Source of the DNA: Bacillota bacterium
GTDB lineage: Bacteria > Bacillota > JADQBR01
Direction: 5' to 3'
Assembly (NCBI GenBank): GCA_016278515.1
Contig: JADQBR010000127.1
Coordinates: forward strand, 1-35,542
DNA: 35,542 nt
A model generated the notes under the pieces. That model worked only from the letters and a program-made list of their open reading frames with translations, was not told where the DNA came from and ran no database searches. Positions within the stretch are counted from its first letter, which is position 1; the number at the start of each line of letters is the position of its first letter. This document shows, one piece after another, positions 16,201 to 25,113 of the stretch. The translations under genes and the position numbers were made by a program.

Positions 16201-17400
16201 TTACTTCATATTCCTTGCAATTTCCATTAAAAATTCTTCAGTATTAACGGCCCGCTTATTAGGAAGATTAGACAGTTGAACCAGGTCTTTGGTCATAACT
16301 CCATCTTCTATGGTCTTGATGGATACATCCTCCAGTTTTGAGGAAAATTCCACTAGTTCGTTGATGCCGTCTATTTCGCCTCGCTTCTTTAAAGCGCCGG
16401 TCCAGGCAAACAGAGTAGCCATTGGATTGGTGGAAGTCTCTTCGCCTTTCAGATGCCGGTAATAATGGCGTGTCACAGTACCATGAGCTGCTTCGTATTC
16501 AAAACAGCCATCCGGAGAAACAAGCACAGAGGTCATCATCGCTAAACTGCCAAAAGCTGATGCCACCATATCGGACATTACATCACCATCATAATTTTTT
16601 GCTGCCCACATAATACCGCCTTCTGATCTGACAATACGAGCAACTACGTCATCTATTAGGGTGTAAAAGTACTCAATACCCGCAGCCTCAAATTTGGCTT
16701 TATACTCATTTTCATAGATATCCGCAAAGACATCTTTAAAATGATGGTCATATGTTTTTGAAACAGTATCTTTCGTCGCAAACCAAACATCCTGTTTATT
16801 GTCTACAGCGTATTCAAAACATGCACGAGCAAAACTCGTAATAGATCGATCAGTATTATGCATACCCATGAGTATACCATCGCCTTCAAACTCATGGATA
16901 GTCGCTCGCTCCTCAGTCCCGTCTTCTCCAGTGAATAGCAGTTCAGCTTTGCCCCGGCCTTTTACTTTCATTTCCGCACTCTTATAGATGTCCCCGTAAG
17001 CATGCCTTGCAATAGTTATTGGCTTCTTCCATGAACTCACCAGCGGTTCAATACCTTTTACCATAATAGGGGTTCGAAAAACGGTACCATCTAAAATAGA
17101 ACGGATAGTTCCGTTAGGACTCTTCCACATTTCTTTCAAATTATATTCTTCCACCCTCTGTTGGTTAGGGGTAATAGTTGCGCATTTTACAGCAACACCG
17201 TATTTTTTATTAGCCTCAGCTGCCTCAACCGTAATTTGGTCATCAGTTTCATCTCTTTTTTTAAGAGCCAAGTCGTAATATTCCGTTTTCAGATCAACAT
17301 AAGGTTCCAGCAGCATTTCCTTAATCATCTGCCATACGATACGAGTCATTTCGTCGCCATCCATCTCAACCAGCGGTACTTTCATTGGAATCTTGCTCAT
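16201..17400 (-). CDS. icd: NADP-dependent isocitrate dehydrogenase, dimeric (type II)
   Basis: Cytoplasmic enzyme converting isocitrate to 2-oxoglutarate, CO2 and NADPH. At 399 residues it belongs to the dimeric subfamily II otherwise common in eukaryotes and some bacteria, not the E. coli type. Landmarks are [13 protein letters not shown] at the N-terminus, [19 protein letters not shown], the substrate loop [19 protein letters not shown] near 95-112, [15 protein letters not shown] and the NADP-site region [13 protein letters not shown]. The ATG at 17400 has AGAGGTG upstream. It follows aconitase by 33 bases, so citrate can be carried through to 2-oxoglutarate, feeding glutamate synthesis and NADPH supply. 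Confidence 0.95.
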   Translation of the reverse strand: MSKIPMKVPLVEMDGDEMTRIVWQMIKEMLLEPYVDLKTEYYDLALKKRDETDDQITVEAAEANKKYGVAVKCATITPNQQRVEEYNLKEMWKSPNGTIRSILDGTVFRTPIMVKGIEPLVSSWKKPITIARHAYGDIYKSAEMKVKGRGKAELLFTGEDGTEERATIHEFEGDGILMGMHNTDRSITSFARACFEYAVDNKQDVWFATKDTVSKTYDHHFKDVFADIYENEYKAKFEAAGIEYFYTLIDDVVARIVRSEGGIMWAAKNYDGDVMSDMVASAFGSLAMMTSVLVSPDGCFEYEAAHGTVTRHYYRHLKGEETSTNPMATLFAWTGALKKRGEIDGINELVEFSSKLEDVSIKTIEDGVMTKDLVQLSNLPNKRAVNTEEFLMEIARNMK

Positions 17401-17433
17401 TGTTGGAAGTCACCTCTCTAAAATGATTTTGTT

Positions 17434-19368
17434 TTATTTTATACTTTGCTCTTTCATCCAGTTAAGCATGCCTCCGGCAACAAGGATTCCCCTTTGTCTT
17501 GAGGAAAGTGTTAAAATAACCCTATATTCTTTGTCGTTGCTAACATCCTTAACAACCAGTGTCTCACTACCATTTTCCACACTTCCTCTGATATCCTCAA
17601 TTACCAATTCTGCTCCTTGATTGATACCATCATAATCATCAGAGTTTTCCAGCATCAAAGGCACGATGCCAAAGTTAACTAGATTATCATGATGAATCCG
17701 AGCAATAGACTTGGCTATTACCGCACTAACCTTAAGGTACATGGGCGCCAGCGCTGCATGTTCCCGACTGGACCCTTGACCATAGTTTTCGCCGCCAAGG
17801 ATAATTCCTCCTGCTTTTTCCTTAGCACGCGCAGGAAACGCGGGATCAATCGATTCAAAAACATGTTCAGCCATAGCAGGAATATTAGATCTAAGAGGTA
17901 GGATTTTAGCACCGGCCGGCATAATATGGTCCGTAGTAATATTATCACCAACTTTAATCAGCACTTCACCCTTGAGCACTGCTGAAAGAGCTTCGTTTTG
18001 CGGCAAGGATTTTATATTGGGTCCGCGGCGCACTTCATCCTGCTCACTTGCGCAGGCAGGCAAAATAATCATGCTGTCATCAACGGTAAAAATCTCCGGT
18101 TGTTCCACAGTAACAGCATCACCCAAAGTCCGCGGGTCGGTCAGAAAACCATTCACAGCGCTGACCGCAGCCGTTTCCGGGCTAACCAGGTACACTTCAG
18201 CATCTTTTGTGCCAGAACGTCCTTTGAAATTTCGATTACTTGTGCGCAAAGAGACACCTTGGGATTGAGGCGACTGACCCATGCCAATACAGGGACCGCA
18301 AGCAGTTTCTAACACACGAGCACCGGCTTCAATAATGTCGGCCAAGCTGCCGTCATCAGCAAGCATTTTCAATACCTGCCTAGATCCGCAGGCTAGCACT
18401 AGGTTTACGTCAGGATGTACTCGCTTCCCTTTTAATATTTTTGCTACTTTTGTCAAATCCATATATGAGGAATTAGTGCAACTACCAATCATCACTTGAC
18501 TAACTTTCATACCGGCCAGTTCTACCACCGTCTCGACGTTGTCTGGACTGTGCGGACAGGCTACCATAGGTTCGATCTGACTAAGTTCAATTTCTATCAC
18601 ATCATCGTATTCGGCATCAGAATCAGCACTCAGGGCTACCCAATCTCCCTCCCTGGCTTGAGCCTCTAAGAATTTCCTGGTAACTTCGTCACTGGGAAAC
18701 ACCGAAGATGTGGCTCCAGTTTCAGCACCCATATTGGTAATTGTTGCACGTTCCGGTACGCTAAGGTAATTTAGCCCTTCTCCCGAATACTCAAGTATTG
18801 CCTTTGTTCCGCCTTTAACCGACAAACGTTTAAGAACTTCTAAAATAATGTCTTTAGCAGTTATCCATGGCGCAGGCACTCCGTTTAACTTTATGTTTAT
18901 AATCCTTGGCATAGTTAAGTAGAAAGGTCCTCCACCCATGGCCACAGCCACATCCAAACCACCTGCTCCAATAGCCAAGCTGCCTAATCCGCCGCTGGTA
19001 GGTGTGTGACTATCAGCCCCTAATAACGTTTTAGCCGGCGCGCCGAAACGTTCTAGATGAACTTGATGGCAAATTCCATTGCCCGGACGCGAAAAATATA
19101 CTCCTGTATTTTTTGCCATATCCTGTAAAAACTTATGGTCATCAGCACTTTCAAACCCTGTTTGCAGTGTGTTGTGGTCAACGTAAACCATACTGCGTTC
19201 TGTCTTTACTCGTGGTATTCCCATCGCTTCAAATTGTAGAAATGCCATGGTTCCGGTTGCATCCTGAACCAAAGTCTGGTCTATCCTAATCCCAATTTCC
19301 TCTCCAGTTTTCATTCTGCCATCCACTAAATGCTGCTCAATAATTTTGGCTGCTACACTAAGATCCAT
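17434..19368 (-). CDS. acn: Aconitate hydratase (Aquifex-type, about 640 residues)
   Basis: Interconverts citrate, cis-aconitate and isocitrate using a [4Fe-4S] cluster. The length of 644 residues matches the short aconitase class rather than the 850-900 residue AcnA/AcnB. Cluster cysteines are visible in SCTNSSYMDL (about 296) and ACGPCIGMG (about 356 and 359). DSHTPTSGGLG and the C-terminal swivel-domain motifs DNITTDHIMPAG, GENYGQGSSREHAAL and RIHHDNLVNFGIVPL are all intact. It sits between the Fe-S/cytochrome b gene (57-base gap) and isocitrate dehydrogenase (33-base gap), strongly suggesting an operon that handles C6 tricarboxylates. Confidence 0.95.
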   Translation of the reverse strand: MDLSVAAKIIEQHLVDGRMKTGEEIGIRIDQTLVQDATGTMAFLQFEAMGIPRVKTERSMVYVDHNTLQTGFESADDHKFLQDMAKNTGVYFSRPGNGICHQVHLERFGAPAKTLLGADSHTPTSGGLGSLAIGAGGLDVAVAMGGGPFYLTMPRIINIKLNGVPAPWITAKDIILEVLKRLSVKGGTKAILEYSGEGLNYLSVPERATITNMGAETGATSSVFPSDEVTRKFLEAQAREGDWVALSADSDAEYDDVIEIELSQIEPMVACPHSPDNVETVVELAGMKVSQVMIGSCTNSSYMDLTKVAKILKGKRVHPDVNLVLACGSRQVLKMLADDGSLADIIEAGARVLETACGPCIGMGQSPQSQGVSLRTSNRNFKGRSGTKDAEVYLVSPETAAVSAVNGFLTDPRTLGDAVTVEQPEIFTVDDSMIILPACASEQDEVRRGPNIKSLPQNEALSAVLKGEVLIKVGDNITTDHIMPAGAKILPLRSNIPAMAEHVFESIDPAFPARAKEKAGGIILGGENYGQGSSREHAALAPMYLKVSAVIAKSIARIHHDNLVNFGIVPLMLENSDDYDGINQGAELVIEDIRGSVENGSETLVVKDVSNDKEYRVILTLSSRQRGILVAGGMLNWMKEQSIK

Positions 19369-19425
19369 TACTATTCCCCCAATCGTTTATCATTACATAT
19401 GAGCTAAAAATCTTGAGTCTGCTCT

Positions 19426-20412
19426 TTAACTTGTTACGTTGTGGGAAGTGCCACCCGCAACGGGTAATTCCTTCACACCTTCCTTTTGTCTCTTCTCCTG
19501 TGGCACTGGACTAAAAGGTATTGAGACATCTAAAATTTGCTTCACTTTTTTTATTGTGCGAACTAACAGCTTTCTGCCAAAGTGGTAAATAAAGCTTATG
19601 TCAATTACCAGTGCTGCAATGACATGCACCATAATAATGGTATTCAAAGTACCCACAGACATACTATCCTCCCAGAACCAGCGCATTATACCGGTGACTC
19701 CCAATACCAGCATGGTGCCGAGTACAATGATGTACCACGTCTTCTGTCCAGTATTGTATTCTCCCTGAAAGGGTGCTTCCTGTTTACCAAATAAAGAACG
19801 AAAAGCCTGTTTCCACCAAGTCATATCCTTGCTGCTAATGGACATAACGGCTTTTATAGTGCGATCAAAGTGGTAGCGGTCAAAAAAGAAAAACAATATT
19901 GGGGCCAGTAACCACATTAGGCCTCCAATCCTATGAGCGACACCAGCAATGGTTGTAAAGCTTTGTCCCCATTCAGCTCGGAAGTGATTAAGGCCGATAC
20001 CTGTTCCTGCGGTGAGAAGATAGGCTACCGCCATCCACCAGTGTACCATTTTTTCCGTCATCCTATGTTTGGCTGCCAACAGTTTCAACGGCCTATCCAC
20101 CTGAGGGCATACCTTAATGCACGAATAGCATCTTATACAACTATCCTCCACGATTGTTTCTAAATGCAGGGAAGTTCTATGCATCTGCAGGTCAATCTTA
20201 TCCTCTTTTCTTAATACTACCGGGCAGGCATCTATACAGTTCCCGCAGGACAGGCAGGACTTCTGCCCGACTATGTTTTCGGCTTTTTCCAACAGATGGT
20301 TGGGTGACACCCCGCCGGAGAGCAATCGAAACTTTGCGACGGGTGACCAACCAGTATCCAAAATGCTGGTCACTATTTCTCGATTTTGCGTTAATACATT
20401 TAATCCAGGCAT
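19426..20412 (-). CDS. Membrane anchor with two [4Fe-4S] clusters and a cytochrome b domain
   Basis: A 328-residue protein with an N-terminal dicluster ferredoxin domain (Cys 53, 56, 59, 63 and 92, 95, 98, 102) followed by four membrane helices (about 122-142, 155-178, 230-248, 258-280) of the hydrogenase/formate-dehydrogenase cytochrome b561 type. Heme-ligand candidates are His in KMVHWW (helix 1), AHRIGG (helix 2) and MVHVIAAL ... YHFGRK (helix 4). It would pass electrons between menaquinone or an outer donor and the two subunits encoded just upstream, serving as the quinone module of a fumarate-reductase-like complex. The layout also recalls TcuB/CitB of tricarballylate oxidation, although the domain sequences are not close. 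The stop of the flavoprotein gene lies 12 bases upstream. Confidence 0.8.
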   Translation of the reverse strand: MPGLNVLTQNREIVTSILDTGWSPVAKFRLLSGGVSPNHLLEKAENIVGQKSCLSCGNCIDACPVVLRKEDKIDLQMHRTSLHLETIVEDSCIRCYSCIKVCPQVDRPLKLLAAKHRMTEKMVHWWMAVAYLLTAGTGIGLNHFRAEWGQSFTTIAGVAHRIGGLMWLLAPILFFFFDRYHFDRTIKAVMSISSKDMTWWKQAFRSLFGKQEAPFQGEYNTGQKTWYIIVLGTMLVLGVTGIMRWFWEDSMSVGTLNTIIMVHVIAALVIDISFIYHFGRKLLVRTIKKVKQILDVSIPFSPVPQEKRQKEGVKELPVAGGTSHNVTS

Positions 20413-20424
20413 ATTTCCACCCCT

Positions 20425-22050
20425 TTAACTATAACGTCTTTTTTTCACTTCGTCGCGAATGTAATCAGGTAGCAGCAATGGGGATGCCATTTTGTTTTTT
20501 ATCCCGGCAGCGTCCAACTCTCGGTGGTATTCTCTAACGTGCTGCAATGTTAACTTTCCAACTTTAGCACTACTAATATAGTTAACGGCACTCGTAGCAC
20601 CTCTATGCCCAAAAACAAAAATATCCAGTAGAGAATTACCACCAAGTCGGTTGCGACCCTGAACACCACCGGAACACTCTCCCGCTGCAAACAATCCCGG
20701 TATGCTAGTCCTTGCTTCCGGATCTATTTCAATGCCTCCGTTTTGATAATGCTGTGTGGGGAAGACCATAATAGGCTCTTTCCTAACATCAATCCCGTAT
20801 TCAGTAAATCTATGCACTATGCCGGCAAACATCCTGTCAAGTTTACCCTCATCACCACGGATATTAATTAGCGGCGTGTCAAGCCAAACCCCCTCGCCTC
20901 CGGTTGGGGTCTTAATACCATTACCCCTGTCAATCACTTCTCTTAAAATAGCAGAAGACACTGTGTCCCTAGTTTCCAATTCATTAATAAAGTGCTCTCC
21001 GTTTTTATTAACCAAATGTGCCCCGTTACCACGGCAGGCCTCGGTAATCAATTGACCCAACATCTGTTCTGGCCACATCGCCCCAGTCGGGTGAAATTGG
21101 ATGGCATCCATATGCAGAAGGTTAGCCCCGCCTCGGTAGGCGATAATTAAACCGTCTGCCGTGGCCCCGTAGTGGTTTGTGGTTGGGAAATCATTGGGGT
21201 GTAATCGGCCTATACCGCCAGTAGCTAAAATAACTGATTTAGCTCGCACTACACTAAATTCTTCGGTTTCAAGGTTCAGTAGCACTGCACCAGCGCAGTT
21301 ACCTTGTTCATCCATCAGTAATTCCACTGCAGGACTAAATTCTGACACTGGAACACCTTTGTTATATAACTCGTCCCTTACTACACGCATAAATTCCATA
21401 CCACTTAAATCCTTACAAGAATGGACTCTCTTGCGATGGTGCCCACCTGCAAAGGAAACTACCAAATCACCATTGGGATGTGTATCAAACATACAGCCTA
21501 AGTCTTTTAGCCATTCAACAATTAACGGAGCGTCATTTACCAGCACACTAACCAAATCGCGCTTGTTTTCAAAACGTCCACCACCAATGGTATCTAAGAA
21601 GTGTCTTTCCAAAGAATCATCGGGCTGAGTAGCTGCCGCAATTCCACCTTCAGCCATAATGGTATTAGAATCGCCTATCCTCAACTTGGTTGCCAGCAGT
21701 ACATTAGCGCCTTGCTCATGGGCAATCATGGCCGCACTGACGCCGGCACCGCCACCGCCGATTACCAGTACATCTACATCAAAGTCTACCTGTTCCAAGT
21801 TAACTTTTTCGGGATCAAGGTAACTTTTTGCTTCCAAAAGATCTACCAGTTTATTAGTCAGCTTCTGGCCTTTGTTGGGTCCGATGCTTATTTGCCTAAT
21901 ACTGTCCTTTCGGTAATCAGGATGACACTCTTTCAAAAGCTTTTCCCTGCCTTCAAAGGAAAGGCGTGGAACATCCTGTCCAAGCCGAGAGGATCGTGTT
22001 TGTTCCAGTTTCTTGATTGTTTCCTGCATACTTACCGGATAACCTGACAT
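20425..22050 (-). CDS. Fumarate reductase / succinate dehydrogenase-like flavoprotein (non-covalent FAD predicted)
   Basis: FAD-binding reductase/dehydrogenase of 541 residues from the ATG at 22050, chosen for AGGGGGGG about nine bases upstream. An 80-residue N-terminal extension of unknown role precedes the Rossmann motif VIGGGGAGVSAA (about 97-108). Active-site elements of the succinate/fumarate family are present: QFHPTGAMWPEQ, ITEACRGNGAHL with the proton-shuttling Arg, QHYQNGGI and GGNSLLDIFVFG. Where SdhA/FrdA have Ser-His-Thr for covalent FAD, this protein has Ser-Asn-Thr (Asn129), so FAD should be non-covalent. The usual C-terminal helical domain is shortened. It is flanked by its Fe-S partner and a cytochrome b anchor and leads into aconitase. 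Substrate could be fumarate, cis-aconitate/tricarballylate or similar. Confidence 0.86.
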   Translation of the reverse strand: MSGYPVSMQETIKKLEQTRSSRLGQDVPRLSFEGREKLLKECHPDYRKDSIRQISIGPNKGQKLTNKLVDLLEAKSYLDPEKVNLEQVDFDVDVLVIGGGGAGVSAAMIAHEQGANVLLATKLRIGDSNTIMAEGGIAAATQPDDSLERHFLDTIGGGRFENKRDLVSVLVNDAPLIVEWLKDLGCMFDTHPNGDLVVSFAGGHHRKRVHSCKDLSGMEFMRVVRDELYNKGVPVSEFSPAVELLMDEQGNCAGAVLLNLETEEFSVVRAKSVILATGGIGRLHPNDFPTTNHYGATADGLIIAYRGGANLLHMDAIQFHPTGAMWPEQMLGQLITEACRGNGAHLVNKNGEHFINELETRDTVSSAILREVIDRGNGIKTPTGGEGVWLDTPLINIRGDEGKLDRMFAGIVHRFTEYGIDVRKEPIMVFPTQHYQNGGIEIDPEARTSIPGLFAAGECSGGVQGRNRLGGNSLLDIFVFGHRGATSAVNYISSAKVGKLTLQHVREYHRELDAAGIKNKMASPLLLPDYIRDEVKKRRYS

Positions 22051-22066
22051 AATATCATATCCCCCC

Positions 22067-22747
22067 CTATATCTTTTCAAACTGCCGTTGATCATATAGC
22101 TTTTTCAATTCTTCCGCACTCTTTTCAGCCAGTGCTTTAACCGCTAAATCGTATTGCCCGTTTCTTATATCTCGGTTACGATTTATTAAATGCTCAGGTT
22201 TTGGCCTTACCACCTTGGAAAAATAGCGGCGCACAAAAAGAGCGATGTTGTAAGGTACCAATTCGCCGGTACAACGGGACGCACATAACCCGCACATAAT
22301 ACAATCAAAGGACATTTCAGCCGTCTGTTCCCAATCACCCCTGAGAGCAGCAGCCACATAGTCTATGGGACGTAATTTTTGCGGACATGCTTTCACACAC
22401 GCCCCGCAACCGACGCATTTGGCAATCTCCGGAAAAACCTCAAGAATTGCTTTGGCTGGGTTCTCAATTTTGTTCAAATCATAAGCTGCCTTGGGATTAG
22501 GGTAAGAGGGTATCTGTGTCAAATACATAGACGACGTTATAGTCGTCTGACAGGCCAAACCAACCTGTAATTTATAGTCCCCAGGCATACGATATACTGT
22601 GCTGCATGCCCCGCAAAATCCACCGCGGCACCCGCATCCCCGTATGTACTTGTACCCAATCCACTCCATTGCCTTCATTATAGTTAGTCCTTCAGGGACA
22701 TCATATTTTTTCCCCATTACATAAATCGGCACTAACTGTTCATTCAT
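22067..22747 (-). CDS. Iron-sulfur subunit with [2Fe-2S] and two [4Fe-4S] clusters
   Basis: A 226-residue electron-transfer protein. The N-terminal 80 residues form a plant-type ferredoxin domain (Cys40, 45, 48, 66, with an extra Cys38 in GCGCRGGFCGAC); two [4Fe-4S] motifs follow at Cys 111/114/117/121 and 149/152/155/159 (CIMCGLCASRCT). The classical SdhB/FrdB has one [2Fe-2S], one [4Fe-4S] and one [3Fe-4S]; here the third site has four cysteines and should hold a full [4Fe-4S]. It begins the operon with GGGAGGAAGG before the ATG. It would link the flavoprotein (next gene) to the membrane cytochrome b subunit or to soluble donors. Confidence 0.85.
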   Translation of the reverse strand: MNEQLVPIYVMGKKYDVPEGLTIMKAMEWIGYKYIRGCGCRGGFCGACSTVYRMPGDYKLQVGLACQTTITSSMYLTQIPSYPNPKAAYDLNKIENPAKAILEVFPEIAKCVGCGACVKACPQKLRPIDYVAAALRGDWEQTAEMSFDCIMCGLCASRCTGELVPYNIALFVRRYFSKVVRPKPEHLINRNRDIRNGQYDLAVKALAEKSAEELKKLYDQRQFEKI

Positions 22748-23080
22748 TTTCCTTCCTCCCTACTAGAAAAAATAGTTTAATAACTGTAAAATATACTCCA
22801 AAGCGACTCCTCTTAGCCTGTATTTAAATAAAAAAACAGCCAGCTGGAAACGCACAACAACTGGCTGTTTAAATGCTTCTTTCGCCTGGTTGAAAGCCAA
22901 GACGAACACATATAAAACAGTTGCAAACTACACTAACTATTTAATTTATAATAAATAAAATTGGTTTTCATTTTTCAGGTTAAGCCTTACCATGAACTGT
23001 CTCAATCATGCTTTTTGTATAAACTATTATATATGAACGGTTTATACTAAAGTCCCCATTATCCAACTATTTTCCACCTT
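22748..23080. other. Intergenic region between the split AbrB pair and the fumarate-reductase-like operon
   Basis: About 333 bases without a gene. It contains the terminator at 22831-22870 for the upstream minus-strand transcript and must contain the promoter of the operon starting at 22747. I found no clear -35/-10 or -24/-12 pair in the 80 bases available. The stretch 22880-23080 is AT-rich with no recognisable element. Confidence 0.5.
22831..22870 (-). terminator. Intrinsic terminator after the split AbrB pair
   Basis: On the minus strand AAACAGCCAG (22870-22861) pairs with CTGGCTGTTT (22843-22834) around a 17-base loop, and the T-run of six ends at 22831. It lies about 210 bases after the last AbrB-half gene and isolates it from the operon beginning at 22747. 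Confidence 0.82.
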
Positions 23081-23587
23081 TTACATGAAATGAATAATAA
23101 TCTTTAAAATAATCGGTATCAATACAACTATGCTTATAAGACGTACCATGTGCATAGTGGTCACTGTCACAGGGTCCGCTTTGAAATCAGTTGCATTCAT
23201 ACTCATTTCCGATAACCCCGCCGGAAAAGAACTCAGCAGAGCATCTGTTATCCCAAAATTATATAATTTATGTAATATAACCACCATAAGAATAGTTAAA
23301 ACAAAAAGGGCTAGAGTAACAAACATGGCTGGCCATAAAATGAAACGCACTTGATAAAAACCTTCTGCTGTTATTCCTAAGCCAATCAATGTACCCATAC
23401 AGATTCGAACACTTTTTTTTACATTGTCAGAAATTATTAGTCTCTCTTCTGATTTTTTTCTAAGCTCTATTATAGCAGTAACGAGCATGGACCCTACCAG
23501 GGCACCTGCTGGAACAGAAAGGAAATAAAATAATAAACCACCTAGGATTGCAGTAAATATTGTTGGCCAATGACGAACAATTTTCAT
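23081..23587 (-). CDS. AbrB-family permease, second half (split gene)
   Basis: A 168-residue membrane protein equal to one AbrB repeat, with the signature SSFPAGLSEMSMNATDFKAD followed by TMHMVRLISIVVLIP. It corresponds to the C-terminal half of full-length AbrB permeases such as the one at 15105-16145. Its ATG overlaps the stop of the first half as TAATG, so ribosomes can reinitiate and make both halves in equal amounts. They probably assemble into one transporter. This is a natural split rather than a frameshift, since each half has its own start and stop and intact membrane segments. Substrate unknown; the neighbouring pathway suggests a carboxylate or related compound. Confidence 0.8.
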   Translation of the reverse strand: MKIVRHWPTIFTAILGGLLFYFLSVPAGALVGSMLVTAIIELRKKSEERLIISDNVKKSVRICMGTLIGLGITAEGFYQVRFILWPAMFVTLALFVLTILMVVILHKLYNFGITDALLSSFPAGLSEMSMNATDFKADPVTVTTMHMVRLISIVVLIPIILKIIIHFM

Positions 23588-24114
23588 TAAAGCTCCAACT
23601 CCTTTCCCTCATCTTTGTAAAAAATACGAAGTAAAGGAAGCATAACTAACATCACGAGTTGACTGCGCAAGAACTGTAAAACCAGAACTTTTTCTGTTGT
23701 CGCACCAACGCTCTCAGCAAAAAGAACCATTTCTGCCTGTCCACCAGGGGCAACGCTAAGAATACTAGTGGCTATGTCCCAACCTGTATAACGATAGATA
23801 ATAAACCCACCTACTAACCCCCCACCAACCATTATGAAACATATTGTAAGAGCAGGTTTTAGGAGGCCTTTTAAAGTAGATATGGATATATCAGCAAAAC
23901 TAACACCTAGAATAATCCCCACGGCAATCTGCACCCCAAAGCGAAACCACATTGGCCTACTAGCAAGACTGCCAAACAATACTTGGTAGGCACCCAGCAG
24001 CAAAACTGGCCCCAAAAACGGGGCAGCAGGAAACTTAAATTTGATAGCAATAACTGCTCCTACAGCTCCAATAGCTAAGGCTATAACAAGGCCTATAACA
24101 TTAGACAAAAACAT
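23587..24114 (-). CDS. AbrB-family permease, first half (split gene)
   Basis: A 175-residue membrane protein equal to the N-terminal AbrB repeat. Conserved parts are KFKFPAAPFLGPVLLLGAYQ, QIAVGIILGVSF, the signature SVAPGGQAEMVLFAESVGAT and VLQFLRSQLVML. The ATG at 24114 has GGAGAAG upstream. Its stop shares a base with the start of the second half (TAATG). With 103 bases to the preceding ferredoxin-fusion gene it may belong to that operon. The matching single-chain protein encoded 8 kb away shows the two arrangements side by side in one genome. Confidence 0.8.
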   Translation of the reverse strand: MFLSNVIGLVIALAIGAVGAVIAIKFKFPAAPFLGPVLLLGAYQVLFGSLASRPMWFRFGVQIAVGIILGVSFADISISTLKGLLKPALTICFIMVGGGLVGGFIIYRYTGWDIATSILSVAPGGQAEMVLFAESVGATTEKVLVLQFLRSQLVMLVMLPLLRIFYKDEGKELEL

Positions 24115-24217
24115 AAATCACTTCTCCATACATATTATGTACCCCTCCAAGCTAGATGCTTTCTTTTACAATCAGTTTTACTACCTTTGTGACTATCTTT
24201 AGTCAAAACACTATATT

Positions 24218-25018
24218 TTACATAGGTTGCCAAGGGATTCGCTTACGCGGCATACATATGATTTCCCTTAAACCAATATCAAAAAATTGAAGTGAATGGG
24301 CTGGCTGAATAACCATTGCAGTATCGAAACCCCTTATGGTACCGCCTAATGCAATTACTTCCTTATCAATCGGAATGGCCCCTGCATCCGCACCCACAAT
24401 AGTTACCTCAACACACACCTTTATCCCTTCTCCAAACAGTTTGAGGGTTTGTCTAACTATTAATGTACTAGACATGCCTCCCCACTCTCGGTATATTGCT
24501 CTGTCGACACCCGAGAAAAAATAGGGGGCAAAAATTACTGGTACATCTGCTTTACGCAATTTTTTTTCATATTCCGGCTCCAAAGTGTGCTCTCCCGGTT
24601 TAAACCTACCATACATACAGGGAATTACAACAATATTAAAATCTGGTCCAAAAAAATCTATGGCCTCCAGCGCTGATTTCCCCGTAGTAGTGGGTAATAC
24701 AACATCTCGAATATTTAAAGATAAAGCACGTTCTTTTGCTAATTCGAGTACCTTTGCAGTATTTTTTTTGCCAGCCTTTTCAAAAAAAACAATCGGTTTT
24801 TCAGTATATTGCAACCCCTTCGGAAGGTTCTCTGAAACCTTTTCTTCAGTTTTTACAATTGCGGTCATTGGACATACCGTCATGCATTTTCCGCAATTAC
24901 TACATTTAGTTTCGTCAATGTAGAAAAAATGTTCGCCTTCGTGTATTACGTTATTTCCAGAACAAATATCCTGACACTTTCCACACGATATACAGTTACT
25001 TCCCCTAATAACATACAT
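24218..25018 (-). CDS. Ferredoxin fused to a pyruvate-kinase C-terminal-like domain (COG1751-like)
   Basis: A 266-residue fusion. Residues 1-55 form a two-cluster [4Fe-4S] ferredoxin (Cys 9, 12, 15, 19 and 39, 42, 45, 49). Residues about 73-258 resemble the stand-alone pyruvate-kinase alpha/beta-domain-like family (COG1751) of archaea and anaerobes: FEKAGKKNTAKVLELAKERA, VLPTTTGKSALEAIDFFG, KLFGEGIKVCVEVTIVGADA, EVIALGGTIRGFDTAMVIQPAHS. The ATG at 25018 follows AGGAGG by six bases; an upstream TTG would overlap that site. The function of this domain is unknown. The fusion suggests a redox-linked or ferredoxin-fed step in the pathway encoded around it. It lies 95 bases after a 2-hydroxyacid dehydrogenase gene. 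Confidence 0.75.
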   Translation of the reverse strand: MYVIRGSNCISCGKCQDICSGNNVIHEGEHFFYIDETKCSNCGKCMTVCPMTAIVKTEEKVSENLPKGLQYTEKPIVFFEKAGKKNTAKVLELAKERALSLNIRDVVLPTTTGKSALEAIDFFGPDFNIVVIPCMYGRFKPGEHTLEPEYEKKLRKADVPVIFAPYFFSGVDRAIYREWGGMSSTLIVRQTLKLFGEGIKVCVEVTIVGADAGAIPIDKEVIALGGTIRGFDTAMVIQPAHSLQFFDIGLREIICMPRKRIPWQPM

Positions 25019-25113
25019 TTTCATCCTCCTTGACAATGAAAAATATTTTACATAATAAGGCTAAAAGAAATGGTCTTTCCATTATCGATGGGAATACAGC
25101 CAAATAATGGCAA

